Assembly: GCF_004785955.1 (NCBI RefSeq)
Contig: NZ_ML214300.1
Location: 547,223-611,222 of the forward strand
DNA: 64,000 nucleotides
Reading direction: 5' to 3'
From: Halostella litorea
GTDB lineage: Archaea; Halobacteriota; Halobacteria; Halobacteriales; Natronoarchaeaceae
Positions 24,688-32,450 of the stretch are shown in pieces; the stretch's first letter is position 1, and each line of letters starts with the position of its first letter. The translations under genes were made by a program, and so were the position numbers. Under the pieces are notes generated by a model, which ran no database searches, was not told the origin of the DNA, and worked only from the letters and a program-made list of their open reading frames with translations.

Positions 24688-25364
24688 CGGGGGACGGTGC
24701 CGCCGATGACGTAGTAGTCGTGCCGTGGCTCCCGGCCCCACAGCGTCGGGTCCATCAGCGGGGCGTGCGTGACGTCGGAGAGGCCCTCGCGGACGAGCAC
24801 CTCGGTCAGTTCGTCCGGCGGCCGGCCGTCGTACAGCGGGAGGTCACCGGCGACGTGCTCGTACTCGTCCCACGGCTCGTCGTGGTCCCAGTAGCCCTCG
24901 ATCAGGACGATCCGGCCGCCGGGCGCGACGACCCGTTGCCACTCTCGGAGCGCCCCGGCGGGGTCGGGGAGCGTCCAGACGAGGTGGCGCGCGGCCACCA
25001 GGTCGACGCTGTCGGCCGCCAGCCCGAGTGTCTCCGCGTCGCCGCGGAGGAACGCGACCGACCGGTTCGCCCGCCGGGCCTTCTCGCGTGCACGGTCGAG
25101 CATCGCCGGGGCGAAGTCCACGCCGACGACGTCGTGACCCAACGCCGCCAGCAGCAACGAGACGACGCCCGTCCCGCAGCCGACGTCGAGGACGCGACGG
25201 GGGTCGTCGCCCGCCCACTCGCGCAACACCGCGAGCCAGCGGTCCCGTTGCTCCGCGGAGTGGATCCCGTGATGGCGCTCGTCGTCGAACGTCGCCGCCC
25301 GGCCGTCCCAGTGTCGCCGGACGAGTTCTTTGACGGCGTCGTCGTCTCGGTTCGGCTGTGCCAT
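24684..25364 (-). CDS. Class I SAM-dependent methyltransferase
   Basis: 226 residues. SAM-binding motif I is RRVLDVGCGTGVVSLLLAAL, followed by VVGVDFAPAMLDRAREKA (motif post-I), LRGDAETLGLAADSVDLVAA (motif II) and VAPGGRIVLIEGYWDHDEP (motif III). It belongs with the UbiE/Methyltransf_11 type; the target could be a quinone precursor or small molecule. The ATG at 25362-25364 (MAQPNRDDDAVKELVRRHWD) is preferred; an ATG five codons upstream is in frame. Confidence 0.92.
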   Translation of the reverse strand: MAQPNRDDDAVKELVRRHWDGRAATFDDERHHGIHSAEQRDRWLAVLREWAGDDPRRVLDVGCGTGVVSLLLAALGHDVVGVDFAPAMLDRAREKARRANRSVAFLRGDAETLGLAADSVDLVAARHLVWTLPDPAGALREWQRVVAPGGRIVLIEGYWDHDEPWDEYEHVAGDLPLYDGRPPDELTEVLVREGLSDVTHAPLMDPTLWGREPRHDYYVIGGTVPR

Positions 25365-25476
25365 GGGTGGCGAACGCATCGAGCTATTGCGGCCCACCTG
25401 ATAACGTCGGGGGTCGGCTTCCCGCGCCGCCGGAATCCCCGTCACTCCTATCACCGTTCCGTCAGTAGTGTCGACT

Positions 25477-25662
25477 ATGGCGCAGGGAACGAGGCGAACC
25501 GTAGCGGTCGCCGTCGGAGCGCTGGGTGTCCTGGCGGGGCTGCTCGTCGTGATCCAGATACCGGCCGCCAAACCACGTCACAGAACGACGCTCGCGGCCG
25601 CGGGCGTCGGCGTTCTGCTCGTCCTGTTCGGCGTCAAAACACTCGTCGAGACCCAGTCGTAG
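25477..25662 (+). CDS. Small two-helix membrane protein
   Basis: 61 residues with two membrane helices (TVAVAVGALGVLAGLLVVIQ and TTLAAAGVGVLLVLFGVKTL) joined by a short basic loop. No functional family recognised. It is preceded by a divergent promoter region shared with the methyltransferase. Confidence 0.6.
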   Translation: MAQGTRRTVAVAVGALGVLAGLLVVIQIPAAKPRHRTTLAAAGVGVLLVLFGVKTLVETQS

Positions 25663-25740
25663 GCGGGCGGCGAGCCCCGGCTGGGGGCAAGATCGATCGG
25701 TTCCCAAAGGGTATTGGCCCGCTCGGACGAATTCCTCCGC

Positions 25741-26379
25741 ATGGACGTACTCCTGCTCGGCGCGAGCGGTCGTATCGGCCACCGAGTCGCGAACGAACTG
25801 CTCGACCGCGGGCACGACGTCACCGGCGTCTCCCGGAGCGGCGAGGTCGAGGGGGTCGAGGACGCGTCGTTCGTCGCGGTCGCCGGCGACGCGACCGACC
25901 CCGACGACGTGGCGCAACTGGCGGCGGGACACGACGCGGTCGCGTCGACGCTTGGTCCGGGTGAGGACACCTCCCCCGACGTCCTCGTCAACATGATGGA
26001 GGCCGTCATCGAGGGGCTGCGCCGCGCGTCGGTCGACCGTCTCGTGTGGACCGGCGGTGCTGGTGGCCTGTCCGTCGGGCCGGATACCCGCCTCGTCGAG
26101 ACCGACGACTTCCCCGACGAGTGGGAGCCGCTGGCGCGTGCGGCGATCGACGCCTACGACGTCCTCGCGGACGACGACGACCTCGAGTGGACGTACCTCG
26201 CGCCGGCCGCGCTGATCGAACCCGGCGAACGGACCGGCGAGTACCGCACCGCCGCGGGCGAACTCGTGGCCGACGAGGACGGCGAGAGCTACATCTCCAT
26301 GGAGGACTTCGCCGTGGCGCTCGCCGACGAACTCGAGGAGGCGAACGCGGTCCACACGTACCTCGGCACCGGCTACTGA
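25741..26379 (+). CDS. NAD(P)-binding SDR-like oxidoreductase (NmrA/YwnB type)
   Basis: 212-residue atypical short-chain dehydrogenase. The Rossmann loop is VLLLGASGRIGHRVANELL (G-x-x-G-x-x-G), followed by VAVAGDATDPDDVAQLAAGH and RLVWTGGAGGLSV, and a C-terminal WTYLAPAALIEPGERTGEY. This subgroup binds NAD(P) but often lacks the catalytic Tyr-Lys pair, consistent with sensor or flavin-reductase-like roles. The TATA-like GGGTATTGG (25708-25716) is 25-33 bp upstream of the ATG. Confidence 0.88.
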   Translation: MDVLLLGASGRIGHRVANELLDRGHDVTGVSRSGEVEGVEDASFVAVAGDATDPDDVAQLAAGHDAVASTLGPGEDTSPDVLVNMMEAVIEGLRRASVDRLVWTGGAGGLSVGPDTRLVETDDFPDEWEPLARAAIDAYDVLADDDDLEWTYLAPAALIEPGERTGEYRTAAGELVADEDGESYISMEDFAVALADELEEANAVHTYLGTGY

Positions 26380-26419
26380 GACGGTCGAATCGCGCTCTAT
26401 TTCTCGGCCGTCGAACGGC

Positions 26420-28552
26420 TCACCTCGGGAGTATCGGGAGCACGAACTCGCCGGTCGGACCGAAAAACAGCAGCGCGAAGGCGCACATGAGCACGGTCGC
26501 GACGCCGCCGCCGACGCCGAGCAGGACGGCCCCGACGCCGGCGTTCGTGCGGTCGAACGCCGCGCTGAGTGCCCAGGCGACCAGGGCCGCCATCACGCCG
26601 AGCGCCAGCAGCGCCAGCCCCTGTATCGTCTCGTCGGCGGTGTAGCCCCGCGTCACGACCGCGATGGCGACGAGCTGGCCGCCGACGAGGACGCTCCCGG
26701 CGTACGCGAAGGCGAGCCACGTCCCCCGTTCGGTCACGGCCGCGCGGACACAGGGCAGGCGGGCCGCGCCGTAGACGGCGAGCGGGAACAGCGGGTACAC
26801 GTACCGGACGGTCAGCGTCGCGTGGAGCGGGAGCCGGTAGATGTACAGGAGCGTGATCAAAACGGCGTACGACGCGACGAAGACGTCGGCGGCGACGAGG
26901 GGGCGGGAGCGCAGCCCGGCCGTTCCGGCGCGGAGCCCGCGATACCCCCTCCGGGCGGCGACGACCGGGACGGTCAGCAACACGCCCGCGACCGGGAACG
27001 CCTCCAGGAAGGCGACGTTGATCGCGAGTCCGGTGGCTCCCCCGGACGAGAACCCGAAGTAGCCGCTCCGGACGAACGCGTGGTACAGCCGCTCGGGCTC
27101 CTGCCGGACGGCGTCGACGCCCTGCGAGAGGAAGTCGGTGAACAGCACCACCCGGTCGAAAACGCCGAGGGCACGGACCAAAAATCCGGTCCAGAGGGCG
27201 GAGACCCGGCCGAGGAGGACGTCGATGCCGCCGGCGACCCCGCTGCTGCCACCGCCGCCGCTCCCGTCGCTATCGCCTCCGGTGGCTCCGGGACGTTCCG
27301 TCCCGTCGCCTCCGACCTCCGTACTTCCGCCGCCTTCGCTTCCGGCGCTCCCGTTGCCTGCACTCCCGTTGCCTGCACTCCCGTTGCCTCCGCTCCCGGT
27401 ACTTCCGCTGCCGTCGCCACCCGTGCCGCCGCTCTCCCCGCCAGCCGCCTCGCCGCCCCCGTCGCCCGCGTTCAGGTCGTCGCCGATCGCCGAGGCCTCC
27501 TCGGTCACCGTCTCGTCCACCGCCGCCGACCCGTACCGGTCGAGCATGCGCGGCGGCGCGAAGGGGTCACCCGAGACGAGGTAGTTCGTCAGGAGGAAGG
27601 GGAGCAACGAGAGCGCGAAGCCCGCGGCGACCGTCGCGAGCGTCCGGAGGCCGTGCTCCCGGGCGGTGACGGCGTCGGCGACGAGGAGCGCGCCGAACAG
27701 CACCAGCCCCTCCGAGGCGTTCAGCCACGCCGTCAGCCCGACCGGGACGTAGGCGGCCGCTCGGTAACCTCGATACGACGACTCCCCGTCGGCCCCGCGA
27801 CTCCGGTAGAGGCAGTACAGCGTGAGGAACGCGAACAGGCCGGTGAGGACGTGTCGCTTCGGGATCGTCGCCCAGAGGAGGGCGGGGGACGCGACGCCGA
27901 CGGCGACGCCCGCGGCGAGGCCGACGGACGATTCGTACGCGTGCACGAGGAGGCGGTACGCGACGAGGGCGGTCGCGGCGGAAGCGAGGACCGTCGCGAA
28001 CTGGAGTGCGGTGTACGCCAGGTTTTCGTACGGGAACGGCGTCGCGAGGGCGACGTTGGCGGCGAAGGCGGCGAGAGCGACGCCACCACCAAGCAGGTGA
28101 GCGGTCTCCCGCCGGCCGACCAGCCGGCCCCCGACGCTCGCCGTGGCGAACAGCAGGAGGCTCCACAGGGCGGCGAGGGCGATTCGGACGTCCGCGACCG
28201 CGGCGACGGCGTCGAACGCCCACAGCACCGGCAGCGCGACGGCGATCTGCGCGTAGTTCCGCGGGTACGCCCGCCCGTCGATCTCGTACATTCCGGGCGT
28301 GGCGAGCGTGTCGCCGTACGTTGGTTGGGCCACGTGCATGTGGCCGTCGCTCACTGCGACCAACCCGTTGGCGACGGTCAGGTTGTCGGTGATCGAAAAC
28401 GTCGTCCGCCAGAGGACCATCGCCGCCGTACACGCGAGCAGGAAGACGAACAGCCCCGCGTAGTCACCGAACACCGCCCGGCCGCACCGCCGGGCGACGG
28501 CGGTCGTCCGCGCCGCCCAGTCGTCGACCGCGTCGCGGGAGGAACCGTTCAC
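26420..28552 (-). CDS. Large polytopic membrane protein, glycosyltransferase-like (GT39/PMT type)
   Basis: 710 residues with about 12 membrane helices. The layout resembles dolichol-phosphate mannosyltransferase-like enzymes of the GT-C fold: a first extracytoplasmic loop after helix 1 (SDGHMHVAQPTYGDTLATPG), YPRNYAQIAVALPVLWAFDA, and many hydrophobic segments. Between helices (residues about 340-425) lies an extracytoplasmic low-complexity insert, including near-perfect GNGSA repeats. It is translationally coupled (4-bp overlap) with the secreted protein upstream, suggesting a two-component surface or glycan function. Enzyme activity is inferred, not shown. Confidence 0.7.
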   Translation of the reverse strand: MNGSSRDAVDDWAARTTAVARRCGRAVFGDYAGLFVFLLACTAAMVLWRTTFSITDNLTVANGLVAVSDGHMHVAQPTYGDTLATPGMYEIDGRAYPRNYAQIAVALPVLWAFDAVAAVADVRIALAALWSLLLFATASVGGRLVGRRETAHLLGGGVALAAFAANVALATPFPYENLAYTALQFATVLASAATALVAYRLLVHAYESSVGLAAGVAVGVASPALLWATIPKRHVLTGLFAFLTLYCLYRSRGADGESSYRGYRAAAYVPVGLTAWLNASEGLVLFGALLVADAVTAREHGLRTLATVAAGFALSLLPFLLTNYLVSGDPFAPPRMLDRYGSAAVDETVTEEASAIGDDLNAGDGGGEAAGGESGGTGGDGSGSTGSGGNGSAGNGSAGNGSAGSEGGGSTEVGGDGTERPGATGGDSDGSGGGGSSGVAGGIDVLLGRVSALWTGFLVRALGVFDRVVLFTDFLSQGVDAVRQEPERLYHAFVRSGYFGFSSGGATGLAINVAFLEAFPVAGVLLTVPVVAARRGYRGLRAGTAGLRSRPLVAADVFVASYAVLITLLYIYRLPLHATLTVRYVYPLFPLAVYGAARLPCVRAAVTERGTWLAFAYAGSVLVGGQLVAIAVVTRGYTADETIQGLALLALGVMAALVAWALSAAFDRTNAGVGAVLLGVGGGVATVLMCAFALLFFGPTGEFVLPILPR
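27344..27393. repeat. 15-bp tandem repeat inside the membrane protein gene
   Basis: Repeated TTGCCTGCACTCCCG units, translated on the minus strand as GNGSA pentapeptides. They expand the Gly/Ser-rich loop of the protein at 26420-28552 and would be prone to copy-number change. Confidence 0.8.
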
Positions 28553-29058
28553 CGGTCTACCTCCACCGTGACGTTTCGGCTCGCCACCGTGCGCTCGACC
28601 GCAGCCCCGTTCTCGGTGCCGCGGTAGATCAGGCGCACCTCGGCGGCGTACTCGTCCTCCGTGATCCGGTCGGGGGCAAACGAGGATTTCGGGATCGAGA
28701 TCCGCGCCTCGCCGTTCGAGTCAGCCGACACCGTCGCCACCGAGAACGAGCGCACCCCGAGCCCGGCAACGCGGATCTCGTAGGTGAACCGCACGCACCC
28801 GCGGACGTCGGTCGCCGTCACCTCGGCGGCCGGGACCTCCAGCCGGTACACGTCCGCGCCGAACGAGGACCGGGTGAGCGCCGCCGAGTCGGCGACCGTG
28901 GCCCGTTCGACCGTCGCGCTCCCCCCGGCGGCGAGCGCGCCGCCCTCGCAGGTCCCGTCGGCGGTCGTGAGGTCGACGGGCACCAGCGGTCCGGACGCGA
29001 GCACCGTCGCGGCGAGAGCGCCGACGACGACCAGGGTCACGGCCCGGGTCCCCACCAT
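28549..29058 (-). CDS. Secreted or membrane-anchored protein of unknown function
   Basis: 169 residues. The N-terminal AVTLVVVGALAATVLASG is a signal or anchor helix, and the remainder is a beta-rich extracytoplasmic domain (RLEVPAAEVTATDVRGCVRF; FTYEIRVAGLGVRSFSVATV) with two Cys residues that may form a disulfide. It precedes the 710-residue membrane protein with a 4-bp overlap, so the two probably act together. No recognised domain. Confidence 0.75.
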   Translation of the reverse strand: MVGTRAVTLVVVGALAATVLASGPLVPVDLTTADGTCEGGALAAGGSATVERATVADSAALTRSSFGADVYRLEVPAAEVTATDVRGCVRFTYEIRVAGLGVRSFSVATVSADSNGEARISIPKSSFAPDRITEDEYAAEVRLIYRGTENGAAVERTVASRNVTVEVDR

Positions 29059-29162
29059 GCTGGTGTCCCTTATCAGGATCTCGGGATAAGCATGTCGGCC
29101 TCACCGCAGGGCCGTCGCGAGGCCGTCGGGCGACGCCGGGCCGGGAGGTACTTAGCCGCCGG

Positions 29163-29363
29163 TCAGTCCTCCAGCGGCCCCATGAACCCGAAGTACGCCA
29201 CAACGCCGGCGAACATGAACAGGTAGTAGGCCCACTGCGGCCCGTTCGTGACCTCGAAGAACAGCGAGACGCCGGTCACCCAGACGATGGCGAACGCGAG
29301 GTCGGTGAGCATCCCGAACCCGTGTTCGTCGAGGTGGTCGGCGAGCGCATCGAGTCGACCCAT
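29163..29363 (-). CDS. Small two-helix membrane protein
   Basis: 66 residues: an N-terminal amphipathic region (DALADHLDEHGFGML), then DLAFAIVWVTGVSLFFEV and WAYYLFMFAGVVAYFGFMG as two membrane helices. A conserved small protein shape; function unknown. The ATG at 29361-29363 is chosen, since upstream sequence in frame has no conserved character. Confidence 0.65.
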   Translation of the reverse strand: MGRLDALADHLDEHGFGMLTDLAFAIVWVTGVSLFFEVTNGPQWAYYLFMFAGVVAYFGFMGPLED

Positions 29364-29487
29364 GGCGGGGACCACGTGGACCGCTGGCATAAAATGCCCT
29401 GTCCCGCCGGACCTCGTGATTCAGTCGCCGTCCCGGTTCCCGCCCGGGTCGCGCCAGTCGAGCGGGGCCCGCCCGGCAGCTGTCGAG

Positions 29488-29694
29488 TTACTCGTCGTGG
29501 ACCGGGAACGCCACCTCGACCGTCGCCTTGTACTGCGTTATCTCGCCGTCGTCGACGTCGGCGGTCCAGTCCTCCACCTCGACCCCGCTGATGTCGTCGA
29601 CCGTCTGGCTGGCCTGGCGGTACGCCTCCTCGGCGGCCGCCTGCCAGGAGTCGTCGGACGTTCCCATCACCTTGATGATCTTGACTGCGGTCAT
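29488..29694 (-). CDS. Dodecin (flavin-storage protein)
   Basis: 68-residue dodecin. It forms dodecameric spheres that bind riboflavin/lumichrome pairs in haloarchaea, buffering free flavins. The sequence has VKIIKVMGTSDDSWQAAAEE, a helix (AYRQASQTVDDISGVEV) and the flavin-stacking Trp in VEDWTADVDDGEITQYK, with the Gln that contacts the flavin. Length equals the family standard. A small monocistronic unit with no obvious operon partner. Confidence 0.94.
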   Translation of the reverse strand: MTAVKIIKVMGTSDDSWQAAAEEAYRQASQTVDDISGVEVEDWTADVDDGEITQYKATVEVAFPVHDE

Positions 29695-29952
29695 GCGACG
29701 GCGCGTACGACGCCGGGGGGTTTTGTTTCTCTGTGCGTACCCGGGGCGACGGCGCGGCGCCGGCGTCGCCGTCCGTGCCGGCCTCGCAGTCCCGGACGGA
29801 TCTGTTCGCGAACGTGGACGAGGCCGGCGGTAAGCCGGGCGTAGCCGGCTACGCGGGTCGACACGGCCGAGCGAGGCGGCCCCACACCGACCAGAAAGTT
29901 TAGGTTATTCGGATAGATATCGGTTTTCGAGAAATATAATGAGGCGATACCG
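29695..29952. other. Intergenic region, no gene seen
   Basis: 258 bp. The left is GC-rich with short dyads (GGCGCGGCGCCGGCG near 29749). The right 60 bp is AT-rich and carries TTTAGGTTATTCGG (29899-29912) and GAGAAATATAATG (29929-29941), likely the promoter of the following protease gene. Confidence 0.4.
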
Positions 29953-30696
29953 GTGGACCGGCGTTCGTTTCTGAAACGCTGTGCGCACGTCGGGACGCTC
30001 GGCGCGCTGGCGAAGCGCCGGTGGCGCGACGGCGGGTTGGACGTGCGCGTGTGGCTCTCGGAGCGCGCCGCCCGACGCGACGGCGCGGGACGCCGGGCGG
30101 CCGAGTACCTCGCCCTGGCGTTCGGGGCGGTCCGCGACGACGTGTCGGTGACCCGGGGCGGCACCGTCGCGGTGGGGCACGAACACGGGTACGAGGTGGT
30201 GCGGTCCGGCGAGTGGCCCGGCGCCCTCGCGGCGGGGCTGGCCGGCGAAGGCGACGTCGACCCGGTCGACGACGTGAACCTCCTCGTCACGGACGGCCCG
30301 ATGGCCGACGCGCCGACGGGGATGGGCGGTGCACACGTCGCCGCGGTCGGCGGCGCGCGCCACCTCGCCGCGATGCCGCCGGCCGATGAGGTCGGCCCGG
30401 TCGTCCCGTACTCGACGCCGGCGCGGGTCACGCAGGTGCTCCTCCACGAATGCGGCCACGCGCTCGGCCTGTCACATGACCACGGGACCGTCGAACGCCG
30501 GGGGGAAGCCGAGGTCGCGACGCCGATGCTGAGCAGTTACGCCTGGACCGACGGGGGCGGTGACTGTGGGTGCGGGACCGCCGCCCGGGGTGACGGCGAC
30601 GCGGACCGCCGGCTCTCGTTTCGGTTCTCTGACCGCGCCGCCGAGGCTATCTCCGCCTACGACGGGGAGACGCGGCTCCCCGCGCTTCGGGAGTAA
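29953..30696 (+). CDS. Metzincin-type zinc metalloprotease (predicted)
   Basis: 247 residues. The zinc site is VLLHECGHALGLSHDHG (HExxHxxGxxH) and a downstream Met-turn candidate is TPMLSSYAWTD, so this is a metzincin (M10/M12-like). The N-terminus MDRRSFLKRC is a twin-arginine-like motif, but the following hydrophobic segment is short, so export through Tat is plausible but not certain. The start is GTG at 29953; a nearby ATG at 29939 is out of frame. The promoter lies in the AT-rich stretch just upstream. The substrate is unknown. Confidence 0.8.
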   Translation: MDRRSFLKRCAHVGTLGALAKRRWRDGGLDVRVWLSERAARRDGAGRRAAEYLALAFGAVRDDVSVTRGGTVAVGHEHGYEVVRSGEWPGALAAGLAGEGDVDPVDDVNLLVTDGPMADAPTGMGGAHVAAVGGARHLAAMPPADEVGPVVPYSTPARVTQVLLHECGHALGLSHDHGTVERRGEAEVATPMLSSYAWTDGGGDCGCGTAARGDGDADRRLSFRFSDRAAEAISAYDGETRLPALRE

Positions 30697-30765
30697 CCCG
30701 AAATTTCGCCGCCCCGCGGCACATAAGCCGCCAATTCTAAAACGGGGCCGCGTCGAACCGCCGGC

Positions 30766-31125
30766 ATGGCACTCGTCGACTCGCTCATCGTGTTCGCTGT
30801 CAGCCTGCTCATCGGCGCGCTCGGCATCTACGTCGGGGGGCGGGCGGTCGCCGACGTGGACGACTACACCTACGCCATCGTCACGGCGCTGATCGGGGCG
30901 GTCGTGTGGGGCGTCGTTGGCTTCTTCGTGGGCTGGATCCCGCTGCTCGGGCCGATCCTGACGCTGCTTGCCTACCTCGCCGTGATCAACTGGCGGTACC
31001 CCGGCGGCTGGCTCGACGCGGCCCTGATCGCGTTGATCGCGTGGGTGGCCGTGCTGGTCGTCCTCTACGTGCTCGCGCTGCTGGAACTGACGACGTTCGG
31101 CGCGGTGGGCGTCCCCGGGATGTGA
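30766..31125 (+). CDS. Integral membrane protein of unknown function
   Basis: 119 residues with four predicted membrane helices (SLIVFAVSLLIGALGIYVGG; VTALIGAVVWGVVGFFVG; LLGPILTLLAYLAVINW; ALIALIAWVAVLVVLYVLAL). Resembles conserved small haloarchaeal membrane proteins. It converges tail-to-tail with the NDH-2-like gene. A TATA-like CCAATTCTAAAAC at 30731-30743 precedes it. Confidence 0.7.
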   Translation: MALVDSLIVFAVSLLIGALGIYVGGRAVADVDDYTYAIVTALIGAVVWGVVGFFVGWIPLLGPILTLLAYLAVINWRYPGGWLDAALIALIAWVAVLVVLYVLALLELTTFGAVGVPGM

Positions 31126-32259
31126 TCAGCCCACCGTCAGGTCGAGTTCCTCGTTGACCAGGTCCACCGCGTTCCGGACCGCGCCGACGGAACTCAGGTA
31201 GCCCGCGCCGACGCTGGCCTTGAGCGCGACGGCCGCCCGCCCGGTCACGACCGAGGGGCCGACCTGCGCGACGGCCCCGTCGCCGACGCTGACCAGCCAG
31301 CCCGGCGAGTCGAAGCGGAACTGCTCCAGTCGCGGCTCGAAGAGGCCGTCGTCGTCGGCCACGAGCGCCGCGACGTTCGCGGCGACGGTGCGGGCCTCGC
31401 GGATCGCCGACTGCGCGCTCGCCGGCACCGCCTCCCCGTCCGCGTCGACGACCTGCGCGGCGTCGCCGAGGACGAACGTCGACCCGCCGACCCGGAGCCG
31501 GCCGTCGACCCGCGGGCGCTCGCCGCGGAGCGCCCCCGGCCCGCGGATGCCGCCGGTCCAGGCGAACGCGTCGTAGGGGAGTCGCTCGCCGCTATCTAAT
31601 TCCACCGCGTCCGCGTCCGCGCTCGCGACGGGCGTGCCGGTGCGCACGTCGACGCCGCGCTCCTCCAGGGCGTCCCGGACGGCGCGCTGGAACTTCGGCT
31701 CGAACCCCGGCGCGACCGCGTCGAGTTGCTCCAACAGCGTGACCTCGGCGTCGGCGTCCTCCTCGCGGGCCAGCGCGGCCAGTTCCCCAGCCAACTGGAC
31801 CCCGGAGAGGCCGGCCCCGCCGACGACCGCCCGGCCGCCGGCGTCGAGCGCCGCGAGGAAGTCCTCGCGGATCCGCTCGGCGTGCTCGACCCGCTTCAGC
31901 GGCGTCGCGTGTTCCTCGACGCCCGGCAGGCCGTAGAACGCCGTCTCCGCGCCCAGCGCGACCGCGCCGATGTCGTACTCGACGCGGTCGCCGCTCGAAA
32001 GCGTCGCGGCGTTTTCCTCGGGGTCGACGTCGGTCACTCGGCCCCGCCGGACGGCCGCCCGGTCGACCACGTCCGTCAGCGGGACGGTGATGTCCTCGGC
32101 CAGCGACGGCCGCCTGACGACCCGGTGCAGTTCGTGCTGGACCAGGTGCTCGCCCGAGTCGTCGACGAGCAGGATGTCGACGTCCTCGGGGAGTCGGTCC
32201 TCCAGCCGCCGCACGAGCGCCACGCCGGCGTAGCCGCCGCCGAACACTGCGACTTGCAT
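31126..32259 (-). CDS. FAD-dependent NAD(P)H:quinone oxidoreductase-like (NDH-2 family)
   Basis: 377 residues. Two dinucleotide-binding motifs are visible: the FAD site VAVFGGGYAGVALVRRLE and the NAD(P)H site RAVVGGAGLSGVQLAGELAA; the C-terminal FAD motif is TFVLGDAAQVVDADGEAVPA. It carries the type II NADH dehydrogenase plan with a terminal amphipathic region for membrane association. NDH-2 feeds electrons to quinone without pumping protons; sulfide:quinone reductase is an alternative, but no active-site Cys pair is seen. A set of hairpins lies upstream in 32328-32431. Confidence 0.88.
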   Translation of the reverse strand: MQVAVFGGGYAGVALVRRLEDRLPEDVDILLVDDSGEHLVQHELHRVVRRPSLAEDITVPLTDVVDRAAVRRGRVTDVDPEENAATLSSGDRVEYDIGAVALGAETAFYGLPGVEEHATPLKRVEHAERIREDFLAALDAGGRAVVGGAGLSGVQLAGELAALAREEDADAEVTLLEQLDAVAPGFEPKFQRAVRDALEERGVDVRTGTPVASADADAVELDSGERLPYDAFAWTGGIRGPGALRGERPRVDGRLRVGGSTFVLGDAAQVVDADGEAVPASAQSAIREARTVAANVAALVADDDGLFEPRLEQFRFDSPGWLVSVGDGAVAQVGPSVVTGRAAVALKASVGAGYLSSVGAVRNAVDLVNEELDLTVG

Positions 32260-32327
32260 CCTCGGTGGGTTAGGACCGGACGCTAATGGGTTCAGGGGTC
32301 GCCAAGTAGTCCGGTGGTGTGAAGCAT

Positions 32328-32431
32328 ACGCCGCCGAAGGCGGCGTTTCACCGCCGGAGCGGGACGGAGTCCCGCGAAGGCGGCCTTTTTCATCGAAGTT
32401 TTTGCGTCGAGCGGTTCGCCGCAGGCGAACC
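32328..32431. repeat. Three successive perfect hairpins with trinucleotide loops
   Basis: Stem-loops at 32328-32346 (ACGCCGCC gaa GGCGGCGT), 32359-32375 (GCGGGAC gga GTCCCGC, nested within an outer CCGCC/GGCGG pairing at 32351-32383) and 32413-32431 (GGTTCGCC gca GGCGAACC). They sit between the phosphomevalonate decarboxylase and NDH-2-like genes. They could be terminators or a processed leader of the NDH-2 transcript; on the minus strand two loops read as TTC and TGC. Confidence 0.8.
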
Positions 32432-32450
32432 CGAGACGGAAAAAGTTCGT

